A stretch of 64,000 nucleotides of DNA from Streptomonospora nanhaiensis (GCF_013410565.1 NZ_JACCFO010000001.1:1612001-1676000), one strand, 5' to 3'. Positions 1-9,145 are shown, counted from the first letter of the stretch. Translations and numbers: made by a program. Notes: generated from the sequence alone by a model not told the origin.

Positions 1-76
1 GCGCGCCCGAGTCGGTAGAGAAGTTCAGCCATGAGTGGGGTGCCCAACGGAAGGTAGTGGGGGGAGCGCGCAGCGC

Positions 77-751
77 TCAGGAAGAGGCGGGTCCGGGCGG
101 GCCGTACCCGTTGCGGATGATCAGGATCATGCGGTCCAGCAGTTCCAGCCAGACCCGGCGGGAGTCCGCGTCGTCGACGCCGCCGGTGATCCGCTCCCAG
201 TGCTGGACGGTGACCGCGCCGCCGCTGATGAGCGCGCCGCACATGAGGTCGACCTGGAGCGGGTCGGCGCCGGGGTGGCGGCGCAGCACGATCGCGGCCA
301 GGCGGGCGCCCACGTCGTTGAGCGCCCGCTCGAACAGCGCCGCGCGGCTGGGTGAGGCGGGTTCGCGCCCCTCCGGCCCGAGCAGGTGCTTGAGCCGGGT
401 GATGGGGGTGAGCAGGTCGGTGCGGCGGATCGCCGCGGCGAAGCCGTCGAACATGTCGTGCGGGCCCTCTCCGGCGGCCGCGGGGAGGTTGGCCTCGATG
501 CTGTCGACGATCGCCGCCAGCATCGTGCCGAACGCCTCCAGGACGATGTCGTCCAGGGACCGGAAGTGGTTGAACACGGTGCGGCGGGAGACGTCGGCCC
601 GCTCGGCGAGCTGGTCGACGGTGAAGCCGGTGTCCCCGCGCTCGGTCATGAGCGCGGCGGCGGCCTCGACGAGGGCGCGGCGGTGCCGCGACTTCAGCGC
701 CTCGCGCCGGTCGGGCGCGGGCGGCCGCGCGGACGGTGGTGAGGAGTGCAC
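77..751 (-). CDS. TetR/AcrR family transcriptional regulator
   Basis: A 224-aa repressor-type protein. Residues about 20-75 form the TetR helix-turn-helix (GFTVDQLAERADVSRRTVFN, then HFRSLDDIV); the rest is an all-helical ligand/dimer domain that I cannot assign to a subfamily. Translation starts at a GTG; an upstream ATG is out of frame. A perfect 15-bp palindrome lies 22 bp upstream and is the obvious autoregulatory operator. No divergent target gene is adjacent: the next gene points the same way and is 300 bp off, so the regulon is unknown. Family assignment is secure, ligand is not. Confidence 0.9.
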   Translation of the reverse strand: MHSSPPSARPPAPDRREALKSRHRRALVEAAAALMTERGDTGFTVDQLAERADVSRRTVFNHFRSLDDIVLEAFGTMLAAIVDSIEANLPAAAGEGPHDMFDGFAAAIRRTDLLTPITRLKHLLGPEGREPASPSRAALFERALNDVGARLAAIVLRRHPGADPLQVDLMCGALISGGAVTVQHWERITGGVDDADSRRVWLELLDRMILIIRNGYGPPGPASS

Positions 752-772
752 GTCATCACATTAGGGACGAGG

Positions 773-787
773 TTGCACTCAGTGCAA
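773..787. promoter_or_regulatory. Palindromic operator TTGCACTCAGTGCAA
   Basis: Seven-base perfect arms around one central base, just upstream of the TetR gene start. A partial copy (GCACCGAGTGC) follows about 5 bp further on. The rest of the 752-1058 gap shows nothing else I can support. TetR operators are typically 15-20 bp palindromes at this place, so autoregulation is a reasonable inference. Confidence 0.55.
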
Positions 788-1058
788 CGACGCACCGAGT
801 GCAGCCGGTCACATCCGCGGCGCGGCCGCCTCGGCCCGCGGGCGGCCGGGCGCGCCCGGGGCGGGGGCCACTCCGGCTCCGGCCGCGCGCCCGCCCACGC
901 GCGGGCGGTGATGGCGGTCGTCCCTCAGCAGCGCCACGGCGTCCTCCCGGCCCCCGTTGCCGAGCGGGCGCGGTCACCGTGCAGGTCGTCCATCAGCGGT
1001 CCTCAACGGCAAAGGCGGTGCGGCGGCGCGGGCGGCAGCGGCCCGGCGGACGCGCGGG

Positions 1059-1712
1059 CTACTCGACCGGGGACAGCCAGAACTCCTCGCCGCCGCCCTG
1101 CCCGGCGTGGGGGGTGGAGACCTCGATGCGGACGGTGCCCTCGCGGCCCTCGGTGCGCCAGCTGTCGCGGTCGCGCCCCCACGCGCAGGTGACCGGCTCA
1201 CCCTCGCCCGCTTCGGTGGGGATGACGTGGACCTCGTCCATGTCGCAGCGCACGGTCTCGGTGTCCATCTCGAAGCGCACCAGGTCCTCGGCGACGTCGC
1301 GCACCACCTGGCGGCCGAGGGGCCGCATCTGCGAGGAGGCGAAGTAGTCGCCGCCGTTGACGGTGACCTCCCATTCGGCCTCCGTGCCCCGGAAGACGAC
1401 CGTGCACACCAGTTCGGAGTCGGCGCCGGTGTCGAACTCCGGGCACTCGGCCGCGGCGTCGGGGTCGGCGACGCGGGCGAAGCGGCTGGCCGCCGCCACC
1501 AGGTCCCACTCGATCCTGTCGGCGAACGGCGCGTCCTCCCCCGGCTCGGGGGGCAGGTCGGCGTCGGCGAGCCGGGGCGCCTCGTCGGGAATGGGGGCCG
1601 AGCGCAGCGAACCCAGGTCGGGGCCGCAGGCCGTGAGCGCGAGGGGCAGCGCGGCCGCGAGGGCGGCGGGGCGCAGCAGGCGGGCGGGCGCGGCGGGGGC
1701 GGAAGGGGGCAT
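1059..1712 (-). CDS. Lipoprotein with DUF4333-like Cys pair
   Basis: A 217-aa secreted lipoprotein: n-region Arg, hydrophobic stretch, then lipobox LTAC at residues about 26-29, so it should be anchored outside the membrane. The start was set at the ATG that puts the signal peptide first. In the middle, ECPEFDTGADSELVCTV and the following VTVNGG resemble the DUF4333/DUF4333-like fold in which two cysteines flank a short strand. Two further cysteines (RCDMD, VTCAW) lie near the C-terminus, suggesting two disulfides. No function is known. Upstream 1713-2092 (380 bp) holds no feature I can support. Confidence 0.8.
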   Translation of the reverse strand: MPPSAPAAPARLLRPAALAAALPLALTACGPDLGSLRSAPIPDEAPRLADADLPPEPGEDAPFADRIEWDLVAAASRFARVADPDAAAECPEFDTGADSELVCTVVFRGTEAEWEVTVNGGDYFASSQMRPLGRQVVRDVAEDLVRFEMDTETVRCDMDEVHVIPTEAGEGEPVTCAWGRDRDSWRTEGREGTVRIEVSTPHAGQGGGEEFWLSPVE

Positions 1713-2092
1713 TCGCGGTCTCCGGGATTCAGGGCGGGCGCACGCGGACCAGGAGAGGTCGGGCGCTTCGTGGCAGACCAGACGCATTGTCGCGCACCCC
1801 GGACCAGCTCCTTGACCCCGCGCGAGCCGCCCGGGGCGCACCGGCCGCCGACCCGCCCGCCGGTGCGCGGCAACGGCCCTGGTCAGGGAATGGACCGCCG
1901 CCGCGCGCCGCCGCGCGCCCCTGGACGCGGCCGGAACCGGCCGCGCGGGCGGGAACCCGGCTACCGGCCGGTTGGAAACGGGGGCGGCACGGACGGTGGC
2001 CGGGTGCGGTCAGCCGGAACCGGCGCGTACGGGAGTCTGGGATCATCGGGCCGTTCGCCTGCCCCCGTGTCGGACCCTGTGGAAGCGGTGCC

Positions 2093-2530
2093 ATGGCCAG
2101 CCCCCTCCTCGACGGCGATCCCGCCGCGATCGGCCCCTACCGGCTGCACGGGCGGCTGGGCGGCGGCGGGATGGGGCAGGTGTACCTGGGGCTCTCCCCC
2201 GGTGGGCGGCCGGTGGCGGTCAAGGTGGTGCGGGCCGCCCTGGCCGGCGACGCGGAGTTTCGCATCCGCTTCGCCCAGGAGGTGCGGGCGGCGCGCAGGG
2301 TCGGCGGGTTCTACACCGCCCAGGTGGTGGACGCCGACACCGAGGCCGGCCCGCCGTGGATGGCCACCGCCTACATCCCCGGCCCCTCCCTGCACCGGGC
2401 CGTCGGCGACCACGGGCCGCTGCCCCTGGAGTCGGTCGCCGTGCTCGGGGCCGGCCTCGCCGAGGGCCTTGGCGCGGTGCACGCCGCCCGCCCAATCCAC
2501 CGCGAGGCCTACCTGGAGCAGGCGCGGTGA
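2093..2530 (+). pseudogene. Truncated Ser/Thr protein kinase (N-lobe only)
   Basis: The 145-aa frame matches the N-lobe of the common actinobacterial kinase type: IGPYRLHGRLGGGGMGQVYL glycine loop, VAVKVV with the ATP-binding Lys, then VGGFYTAQVVDAD and the hinge region. It runs into the catalytic loop but reads HAARPIHREAYLEQAR and stops, where the family has an HRDLKPxN loop. The catalytic Asp, the DFG motif, activation loop and whole C-lobe are absent, so it cannot be an active kinase. The break is sharp at the HR pair, pointing to a deletion. It may be a remnant, or much less likely a small ATP-binding decoy. Confidence 0.8.
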
Positions 2531-2667
2531 CGCCGTGATCCGCCGTTTCGCGTGGGGAAAGGCCCGCACCCGCCCTCCGCCGTTCGACGGCCGTTGCGGC
2601 GCGCGCGGCCATTGCGTGAACGGCACGTGAGGAATGGCGAAAGCGCCGGAGGCCGGGCCTTTTCCGG

Positions 2668-3396
2668 GTGAGGGCGAGTGGTAGGCTCACCGCTCCGTCG
2701 ACCGCGGTTTCGGTGCCGCACCGGAATTCGCGGCGGCCCCCGGGCCAGAGGGGAACGGCCATCAAGAAACTACTGCACTACCGTGCGGGCATCCGCACCG
2801 GAATTCTGGGCATGGCGGCGATGCTCGGCCTCTCCGGCGACTTCATCGGCACCCTCGACGGGTCGGCCTGGTACCAGCGCGGCTGGATGATCGCCGTCGC
2901 CCTGGTGCTCTTCGGCGCCCACATCGGCGTGGAGATGCTGAACACGCGCGAGGACCGCCTGAAGGACATCCGCCTGGAAGAGGCCCTCGACAGGCTGAAG
3001 GAGACCGAGGAACGGGTCGACGGGCTCAACCGGGAGCGGGCCGAACTGGGCGAGGCCGTCACGACGCTCCGCGCCCAGGAGCACCTGCTGAAACAGCAGG
3101 TGAGCGAGCGGGCCCGGGAGCAGAGCGGCCTCGACTGGCTGGCCGGCGAGCAGGGCCGGGCGGTCCTGGAGGGGCTGCGCGACTTCGCGGAGCGGCTGCA
3201 CCTCGCCCACCGGGCGGCCGACTCGGCGGGGGCGGCGCCGCCCCCGCGCGCCGCCGAGGACCGCCCCCGCGCCGCCGAGGACCGGGTGCCCCTGCGCGGC
3301 GTCGTCCCGCGCGTGGCCCTCCAGTTGGCCGCCGGACTCATCGCGGCACTGGCCTTCGGGTTCGCCGTGTACGTCATCGAGGTCTACTTCGACTGA
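2668..3396 (+). CDS. Membrane protein with central coiled coil
   Basis: Up to 242 aa. It has two membrane segments near the N-terminus (ILGMAAMLGLSGDF and GWMIAVALVLFGAHIGV), a long charged heptad-rich stretch (LEEALDRLKETEERVDGLNR and on for about 60 residues), an Ala/Pro/Arg linker with a duplicated AAEDRPR/AAEDRV unit, and a C-terminal membrane helix. The start is unclear: the GTG at the given start has no ribosome site, while AGAGGGGA stands 7 bases before an in-frame ATC at 2761 that would begin KKLLHYRAG. No family recognised; a membrane-tethered coiled-coil scaffold is all that can be said. Confidence 0.65.
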   Translation: MRASGRLTAPSTAVSVPHRNSRRPPGQRGTAIKKLLHYRAGIRTGILGMAAMLGLSGDFIGTLDGSAWYQRGWMIAVALVLFGAHIGVEMLNTREDRLKDIRLEEALDRLKETEERVDGLNRERAELGEAVTTLRAQEHLLKQQVSERAREQSGLDWLAGEQGRAVLEGLRDFAERLHLAHRAADSAGAAPPPRAAEDRPRAAEDRVPLRGVVPRVALQLAAGLIAALAFGFAVYVIEVYFD

Positions 3397-3560
3397 CGAA
3401 ACACCAGAACAGCGAACACGCGGCCATTCCCGAACAGCGGTTTCCCCGGTTTCGCGCCTACCGGCACGGCCGCCGTGGGAATATGTGCTCCGGGCGCGGC
3501 GGGGAACGCCTTACCGATATTTCGCGTCGAACACCGCGACCGGCACGAAAGGCGGGAGAC

Positions 3561-4181
3561 ATGCGCGCTGCGACCGGGCCCGCGCGTTTGCGGTCCGGGT
3601 TTCCTCTTGTCCTCGCGGCGGTGGCGGTGGCGGCCTCCGGGTGCACCCTCTACTCGACCTCGACGGTGGACATCGTCAGTTCCGCCAACCCCCGCGGTGC
3701 CGCCTGCACCGCGCTGGTCGTCACCCGGGCCGGTGCCGAGATCGAGGGCAGCGCCGACTGCGAGGTCCCGCCGGCCGACCACGAGCCCGTCCACGAGGAC
3801 CGGCGGGCCGTGCCCGTGGCCGTCCCCGACCTGTCGACGGACCAGCGGCGGGCCGAACTGGTGACCACCACCGACGCCCACGGGCGCGCCTGCACCCTGG
3901 TGGCCACCGTACTGGTCGGCGGGGTCGACGAGACGAGCATCGACTGCGACTACCCGCCCCCGGGCGTGCGCCCCGGCTCCCCCACGCAGCAGCAGCCGCC
4001 GGACCCCGACACCCGTTCGGACTGGGAGCGCGTCGCGGTCGCGACCTTCGCCGACACGCACGGCCGCACCTGCGTGACCTCCACGGCCGCCGGCGGGGCC
4101 TCCACCGAGATCGACATCACCTGCGAGTACACCGAGCGGGAGCCGCCCGAGCGGCCGACCGAGGCACCCCTGCCCGGATGA
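3561..4181 (+). CDS. Cys-repeat lipoprotein, copy 1
   Basis: A 206-aa lipoprotein; the ATG preceded by GGCGGGAG puts a clean signal peptide first, ending in lipobox ASGC. The mature part is three units of about 45 residues, each with one Cys after a D(A/T)HGR-x-C or G-x-x-C motif and a second Cys in a (I/A)DC or ITC strand. The middle unit reads TTTDAHGRACTLVATVL. Six cysteines therefore suggest three disulfides, one per unit. It is followed 22 bp later by a paralogue with the same build, so this is a tandem duplication. Function unknown; an extracytoplasmic binding or sensor role is only a guess. Confidence 0.8.
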   Translation: MRAATGPARLRSGFPLVLAAVAVAASGCTLYSTSTVDIVSSANPRGAACTALVVTRAGAEIEGSADCEVPPADHEPVHEDRRAVPVAVPDLSTDQRRAELVTTTDAHGRACTLVATVLVGGVDETSIDCDYPPPGVRPGSPTQQQPPDPDTRSDWERVAVATFADTHGRTCVTSTAAGGASTEIDITCEYTEREPPERPTEAPLPG

Positions 4182-4203
4182 CCCCGACACGAAGGCGGGA
4201 GAC

Positions 4204-4836
4204 ATGCGCGATCGCGTGCGGCCGGTGCGGCTGCCGCTCCTCCTCGGCGCAGTGGCGCTCACGGCCGCCGGGTGCGGCCACGTGCCGACCGAGACGGTCG
4301 ACATCGTGAGCTTCACCGGCGCCGGCGGCACGGCGTGCACCGTACTGGTGGCCGTGTCGCCCGCCAGCCCCGACACCTACACCAACGCGGGCGACGAGAC
4401 GGACGCCAGCATCGACTGCGAGGCCCCGCCTCGGGGCCGCGAGCCGGTCCGCCAGGACCGGCGGCCGCTGCCCGAGCCCGAGCCCGAACGCGACTGGGAG
4501 TGGGAGGAGCTGATCACCACCACCGACGCCCACGGGCGCGCGTGCACGCTGGTCGCCTCCACCCTGGGCTCAGGCGTGGTCGACGAGACGCGGATCGACT
4601 GCGACTACCCGCCCGAGGGCGTGGAGCCCGGCGAGCAGACCCGGCGGCAACCGCCCGACCCCGACCCGGAGTCCGACGACGACCGCGCCTCGGTCGTGGC
4701 GTTCACCGACGCGCACGGGCGCGCCTGCACGACCATGACGTCGCGCGGGGCCGCGCGGGCCGAGGTCGACATCGACTGCGCCTACACCGCCGGCGAACCG
4801 CCCGGCGACGCGGAGGAGGCCGCCGTCCCCCGGTGA
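4204..4836 (+). CDS. Cys-repeat lipoprotein, copy 2
   Basis: A 210-aa paralogue of the gene just upstream, with lipobox TAAGC and the same three-unit plan: VDIVSFTGAGGTACTVL, TTTDAHGRACTLVASTL and FTDAHGRACTTMTS, each closed by an IDC strand. Even the translation start region is copied: 18 bases from the ribosome site into the fourth codon (AGGCGGGAGACATGCGCG) are identical in both genes. Copy 2 has a more acidic, Pro/Glu/Asp-rich linker. The two are probably co-transcribed. No database family recognised. Confidence 0.8.
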   Translation: MRDRVRPVRLPLLLGAVALTAAGCGHVPTETVDIVSFTGAGGTACTVLVAVSPASPDTYTNAGDETDASIDCEAPPRGREPVRQDRRPLPEPEPERDWEWEELITTTDAHGRACTLVASTLGSGVVDETRIDCDYPPEGVEPGEQTRRQPPDPDPESDDDRASVVAFTDAHGRACTTMTSRGAARAEVDIDCAYTAGEPPGDAEEAAVPR

Positions 4837-4893
4837 TGGCGCCTGCGGCGCCGCGGCGCCGCAGGCGCGGGCGCGGGGACGCGGCGGGGCGGG

Positions 4894-5511
4894 CTACAGC
4901 GCCGCCCCCTCCGCCAGGTGCGCGAGCGCGTCGTCCAGGTCGGCCATGGGGTCGCCGCCGGGCTCCTGCGACCAGCGCAGGAACGCCGCGAGGGCCACAC
5001 CCAGCACGGCGCCGGTCAGCGCCCGGATCGCGGGGTCCTCGGGGGTGCGGCCGGTGCGCTCGGCGACGAGTTCGCCCAGGACCTCCAGGCCCTTGGCCAG
5101 GAGCCCGGCGTTGGCCGCCCACAGCTCGGGCACGAGGACCAGCCCGGCGTCGCGGTCGCGGCGCGCCGCCCGCTCCTCCGGGGACAGCTCGGCGAACACG
5201 GCGCGCAGGGTCTCGCGGAGGGCCTGCAGGGCGCTGAGGTGGGCGGGCTGCTCGGTGAAGACGCGCACGATCAGCGGGCGCAGCGCGTAGTGGTCGTCCA
5301 GCGCCGCCAGCTCCTCCTTGGTCGCGAAGTAGCGGAACACCGTGCTGGGCGCGACCTCGGCGGCCTCGGCGATCTGCTCGACGGTGGTGGCGTGGAACCC
5401 CTGCTCGCGGAACAGCCGCAGCGCCTGCCGTTGGATCTCGGTCCGCGTCTTCGCCTTCTTGCGCTCACGCAGCCCGGTGGCGGGTGGGCGGTGCTCAGGG
5501 CTGGGTGTCAT
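4894..5511 (-). CDS. TetR family regulator (MftR-like C-terminal type)
   Basis: A 205-aa protein with an N-terminal HTH (RTEIQRQALRLFREQGF, TTVEQIAEAAEVAPSTVFRY, FATKEEL) and a helical ligand domain whose arrangement resembles the TetR_C_17/MftR group that often senses acyl-CoA or similar. It is divergent from the glyoxalase-like gene, and the 190-bp gap has two palindromes. It likely controls itself and that neighbour. Subgroup assignment is tentative. Confidence 0.88.
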   Translation of the reverse strand: MTPSPEHRPPATGLRERKKAKTRTEIQRQALRLFREQGFHATTVEQIAEAAEVAPSTVFRYFATKEELAALDDHYALRPLIVRVFTEQPAHLSALQALRETLRAVFAELSPEERAARRDRDAGLVLVPELWAANAGLLAKGLEVLGELVAERTGRTPEDPAIRALTGAVLGVALAAFLRWSQEPGGDPMADLDDALAHLAEGAAL

Positions 5512-5626
5512 GTGTGGTTCCGCGTGGTCGGGTGGGGCGTTGCCGCCGACGGGACGGCGCGCGGACGGGCCGCGGCTCGGGCGGCTCCCAGCCTAACGTC
5601 CCGCCCACGGCGGGGAACGAAAACGA

Positions 5627-5674
5627 GAGTCGACTCCCAAAAGGCAGTAGTATCCCAGTTGATATCGGGTATCA
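5627..5674. promoter_or_regulatory. Divergent operator region with two palindromes
   Basis: GAGTCGACTC (5627-5636) is a perfect 10-bp palindrome and TGATA-tcggg-TATCA (5660-5674) an inverted repeat with five-base arms. Both lie in the only AT-richer part of the gap between the TetR gene and the divergent glyoxalase-like gene, where promoters for both should sit. Binding by the TetR neighbour is inferred. Confidence 0.45.
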
Positions 5675-5699
5675 CACGCATCGGACCCTAGGAGCCGCC

Positions 5700-6761
5700 A
5701 TGGCCGCCCCCTCCTCGCCCTCCGCCCGGGCCTCCGCCGGGTCGCGCGCCGCTCCGGTGATCACGGGGCTGCACCACGTGGGCCACGTGGTGCGCGACAT
5801 CGCCGCGGCCACCGCCGTGTACCGGCGCCTGGGGTTCGCCCTGCCGCCCGCCGCGTTCCCGGCGCTGCCCGCCGACGACGGCGGCCCGCCCCGCGCCCTG
5901 GGCGCGGGCAACACCCGCGCGGTGTTCGCGCGCGGCTTCGTGGAACTGGCGACGGTCCTCGGTCCCGGGGACACGGCGGGCGAGGGCGTCCATCTGCACC
6001 CGCTGGCCGTCCCGCCCGAGGCCCGCGCGCGCCTGACCGAAAGCGCCGGGCGGACCACCGAGCGGCTGCGTGCCGCCCTCGGCCGCTTCGAGGGGCTGCA
6101 CATCCTCGCCTTCCACACCCCCGACGCCGACGCCGCGGCGGCGCGGCTGACGGCCGAGGGGATCGGCCACAGCGGGGTGCACCGCCTGCGGCGGCCGGCG
6201 GCCTCGGGGGAGGGCGGGCGCCCGGTCGAGGTCGGCTACCTGGAACTGGACGACGCGCCGGGGCGCACCCCCGAGGGGCGCCTCGCGGTCGCCGAGGCCG
6301 CGCCGACGGGCACGGCCGAGGGCGCGGAGAGGGGCGAGGGGGCGGCCGGGCCCGCGCACCCGAACGGCGCCGTGGCGCTGGTGGAGTCGGTCCTGTGCGT
6401 CCCCGACGGCGAACTCCACCGCTACGCCGACCGGTACGCGGCCTACCTCGGCCGGACGGCACGGGGCGAGGGCGGTGTGCGCGCGTTCGACCTCGGCGCA
6501 TCCCGCCTCGTCCTGGCCACCCCCGCGGGCCTGGACTCCATCGTGCCCGGCCACCGGCGCGGCGGCGCGCCGCCGTTCTTCGCCGCCTACGGCGTGGAGG
6601 TGGGCGACCTCGGCGCGGCAACGGCCCACCTGCGGCGCAACGCCGTGCCGTTCCGCGAGGCGCGCGGCGGCGCCGAGGTCCACGTGCCGGCCGCGTTCGC
6701 CCTGGGGGCCGCGGTGGTCCTGCGGCAGGAAGCGGCTTCGGCCGGGGGCGGGCCGGTGTAG
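5700..6761 (+). CDS. VOC/glyoxalase-like protein, two-domain
   Basis: A 353-aa protein starting at the ATG behind GGAGCC. Residues about 20-190 read as a vicinal-oxygen-chelate fold: ITGLHHVGHVVRDIAAA opens a beta-alpha-beta unit with the usual first metal-ligand His, followed by LGFALPP and FARGFVELATV. A second, weaker VOC half (VALVESVLCVPDGELHRYAD, then FDLGASRLVLATP) follows a Gly/Ala/Glu-rich linker. The set-up matches the Glyoxalase-like (PF13468) group. The substrate is unknown. It is divergent from a TetR regulator that probably controls it. Confidence 0.75.
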   Translation: MAAPSSPSARASAGSRAAPVITGLHHVGHVVRDIAAATAVYRRLGFALPPAAFPALPADDGGPPRALGAGNTRAVFARGFVELATVLGPGDTAGEGVHLHPLAVPPEARARLTESAGRTTERLRAALGRFEGLHILAFHTPDADAAAARLTAEGIGHSGVHRLRRPAASGEGGRPVEVGYLELDDAPGRTPEGRLAVAEAAPTGTAEGAERGEGAAGPAHPNGAVALVESVLCVPDGELHRYADRYAAYLGRTARGEGGVRAFDLGASRLVLATPAGLDSIVPGHRRGGAPPFFAAYGVEVGDLGAATAHLRRNAVPFREARGGAEVHVPAAFALGAAVVLRQEAASAGGGPV

Positions 6762-6874
6762 GAGTGCGGGCGCGCCGTGGCGGGGCCGCCGGGCGGGCGC
6801 CCACACAGGGGCGTTGCGCCCGACGGCCCTCGCGGGCGGCCCGCCCGCCGGCCGGGGCGCCCGGTGCCGCCGGG

Positions 6875-7708
6875 CTACGGCTTCACGGCGACCCCCGCGT
6901 GCTCCCAGATCGGCTTGTCGCCCGGGCGCTCCACCGGGGCCACCCCGGCGCGCCGCCAGGTGTCGCAGTCGACCAGCACCGCGGGGTAGGAGTCGTCCTC
7001 GGTGGGCGACACCACCCGCAGCCCCTCGACCGCCTGCGCGCACTCCTCGGGTGAGCGCACCCGCCCCCAGGGCGTCCCCGAGGCCAGCACACCGGCCGTG
7101 AAGTCCTGGGCCCGCTCGGGGCGGTCGGAGCACAGGTGGGAGTACACCAGCGCCGACCCCGACGGGAACGGCTCCAGGTATCGGCGCACGAGATCGAAGG
7201 GGTTGTCGTGGTCGGGGATGCAGTGCAGCAGCGAGACCAGCATCAGGCACACCGGTTCGTCGGTGCGGACCAGGCGGCGGGTGTCGTCGGCGGACATCAC
7301 CGTCTCCACGTCGCGCAGGTCGGCGGTGATCACGGCGGTGTGGTCGTTCTCGGCCAGCAGCGCGCGGGCGTGGGCGAGCACCATGGGGTCGATGTCGACG
7401 TAGAGCACGCGGGCGTCGGGCGCGGCCCGCTGGGCGACCTGGTGGGTGTTCTCCACGGTGGGCAGGCCCGACCCCAGGTCCAGGAACTGGCGCAGGCCCA
7501 GGGTGGTGGCCGCGTAGGTGACCGCGCGCGACAGGAAGGCGCGGTTCTCGTGCGCCAGCACCGTGGTGCCGGGGTTGATCTCCTCGACCCGGGTGGCGAG
7601 GTCGCGGTCGAGCTGGAAGTTGTCCTTGCCGCCCAGCAGCGCGTCATAGGCGCGGGCGATGGTGGGCCGGCTGGTGTCGATCTGCTGCGGAGCCGATGCG
7701 TCGGTCAT
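6875..7708 (-). CDS. SAM-dependent methyltransferase, DUF574/Methyltransf_19
   Basis: A 277-aa class I methyltransferase of the actinobacterial PF04672 family. Diagnostic pieces are RAYDALLGGKDNF near the N-terminus, the SAM-binding loop LDLGSGLPT, the acidic strand end VLYVDIDPMVLAHARALL, and ITADLRD. The substrate of this family is not known to me. The start at MTDASAP was chosen because the extension upstream has no ribosome site. A clear paralogue lies at 34.8 kb. Confidence 0.88.
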   Translation of the reverse strand: MTDASAPQQIDTSRPTIARAYDALLGGKDNFQLDRDLATRVEEINPGTTVLAHENRAFLSRAVTYAATTLGLRQFLDLGSGLPTVENTHQVAQRAAPDARVLYVDIDPMVLAHARALLAENDHTAVITADLRDVETVMSADDTRRLVRTDEPVCLMLVSLLHCIPDHDNPFDLVRRYLEPFPSGSALVYSHLCSDRPERAQDFTAGVLASGTPWGRVRSPEECAQAVEGLRVVSPTEDDSYPAVLVDCDTWRRAGVAPVERPGDKPIWEHAGVAVKP

Positions 7709-7986
7709 CAGGCGGGGGGCCTCTCGTGTCACGCGTCCTTTTGGCACCCGACTCTACGGTCGCGGCGGACTCCTGATGACCCGTTTCGGCGGTGCTGCAA
7801 GGTTTCCGGAGCATCGTCCGAGATGGGGGCGGTGGGGACCGCTGCGACCCGGCGTGCCGGTTCCGCCCCGCCTGCCCCGGCCGCCCGCCGCCGTGGTCTC
7901 GGCGCGCGGCCAAGAGCGGTGCACGCCCCCTTCTCCCCCGCCCGGCCCGCGGCGTCCGAGGGCCCGGGCGGGCGCCGTGCCCCGGG

Positions 7987-8958
7987 TCAGAAGACGATCA
8001 GCGGCTTGCCCCCGCCGGCCGGTGGGCGCCGCAGCGCCGCCCGCAGGTCGCCGAAGGGGTGCTCCGCGCCGACACGCGTGGCCAGCCGCCCCGCCCGCAG
8101 GTGGGCGAAGGCGCGGTCGAACAGGCCGAGCAGCTGCGGACGGGGCGCGCCGTGGACCAGCCGCCGCAGGTGGAAGGGCACGATCCGGGGGTCGGCGGCA
8201 CCCCCGGCCGCGGCCGGGATCGGCCGCCCCGACAGCAGCCCGTACTGCACCAGCCGCCCGTGGGGGGCCAGCCGGTCGAGCAGCGCCGCCCCCAGCGGTC
8301 CGCCGACGCAGTCGAACACCACGTCGGCGCCGTCCGCCGGCAGCAGCGCCGCCAGCTCGCGCGGCCACCCGGGCGCGCCCAGCCGGACCACGCCAGCCCA
8401 CAGGCCGGGATCGGCCACGCTCCGCCCGGGTGTGCCGCGCGTCAGCCCGACGGCGGGCACGCCGCGCAGGGCGAGCAGTTCGGCCAGCTGCCCGGCGATC
8501 GCCGAGGAGGCCGCCGTGACCACCGCCGCGCGCGTCCGGGGCGGGACGAACAGGTCCACCATCGCCAGCGCCGTCAGCGGGTTGACGTAGGCGAAGCACG
8601 CGGCGCGGTCGGCGATGTCGTCGGGCACCGGCACGCACCAGCCCGCCTCGACGCGCTTGTGCTCCTGCCAGGCCCCGGCCGAGCCGATGGGCAGCACGCG
8701 CCGGCCGGCCAGGTTCTCGGGCACGCCGACACCGGTGGCGGCGACCACGCCGACGCCCTCGAAGCCCGGGACGAACGGGAACACCGTCCGCGACGGGTAG
8801 ACGCCCGCGATGGTGAGCAGGTCGGAGGGGTTCACCGTGGCCGCGGTCATGCGCACCACGACCTCGCCGGGCCCGGGCCGGGGGCGTTCGCGCCGCTCCA
8901 GCTCCACCACCTCGGCCGCCGCGCCCGCGCGCACCGCCACCGCCGCGGTCATCGGCAT
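7987..8958 (-). CDS. MDR-family zinc-independent oxidoreductase
   Basis: A 323-aa medium-chain dehydrogenase/reductase. The N-terminal GroES-like part has VVELERRERPRPGPGEVVV and NPSDLLTIAGVYP, then FVPGFEGVGVV; the nucleotide-binding part carries VVTAASSAIAGQLAELLALRG in place of the usual AxxGGVG loop. No zinc-ligand cysteines are present, as in quinone oxidoreductase or 2-enoyl thioester reductase relatives. The AASSAIAG loop fits the ETR/MECR side better than QOR. Cytosolic, NADPH-dependent by family; substrate unknown. Confidence 0.82.
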   Translation of the reverse strand: MPMTAAVAVRAGAAAEVVELERRERPRPGPGEVVVRMTAATVNPSDLLTIAGVYPSRTVFPFVPGFEGVGVVAATGVGVPENLAGRRVLPIGSAGAWQEHKRVEAGWCVPVPDDIADRAACFAYVNPLTALAMVDLFVPPRTRAAVVTAASSAIAGQLAELLALRGVPAVGLTRGTPGRSVADPGLWAGVVRLGAPGWPRELAALLPADGADVVFDCVGGPLGAALLDRLAPHGRLVQYGLLSGRPIPAAAGGAADPRIVPFHLRRLVHGAPRPQLLGLFDRAFAHLRAGRLATRVGAEHPFGDLRAALRRPPAGGGKPLIVF

Positions 8959-9145
8959 CGCGGGCCTCCCCTCCGGCCGCCGCGCGCGGGCGGCCTTGGG
9001 GCATTCTCCCGCCGTCCGCCGCCCGCGCGGCCCCCGGGCCGGCCTCCGGCGGGGTGCCCGGTTCCCCGCCGCCGCCCGGCCCTCCCCCTGCTCGGGCACC
9101 GCCTCCCAACGGTGCCCGGCCCTCGGGCCGGGCGGCGGTCCCTCG

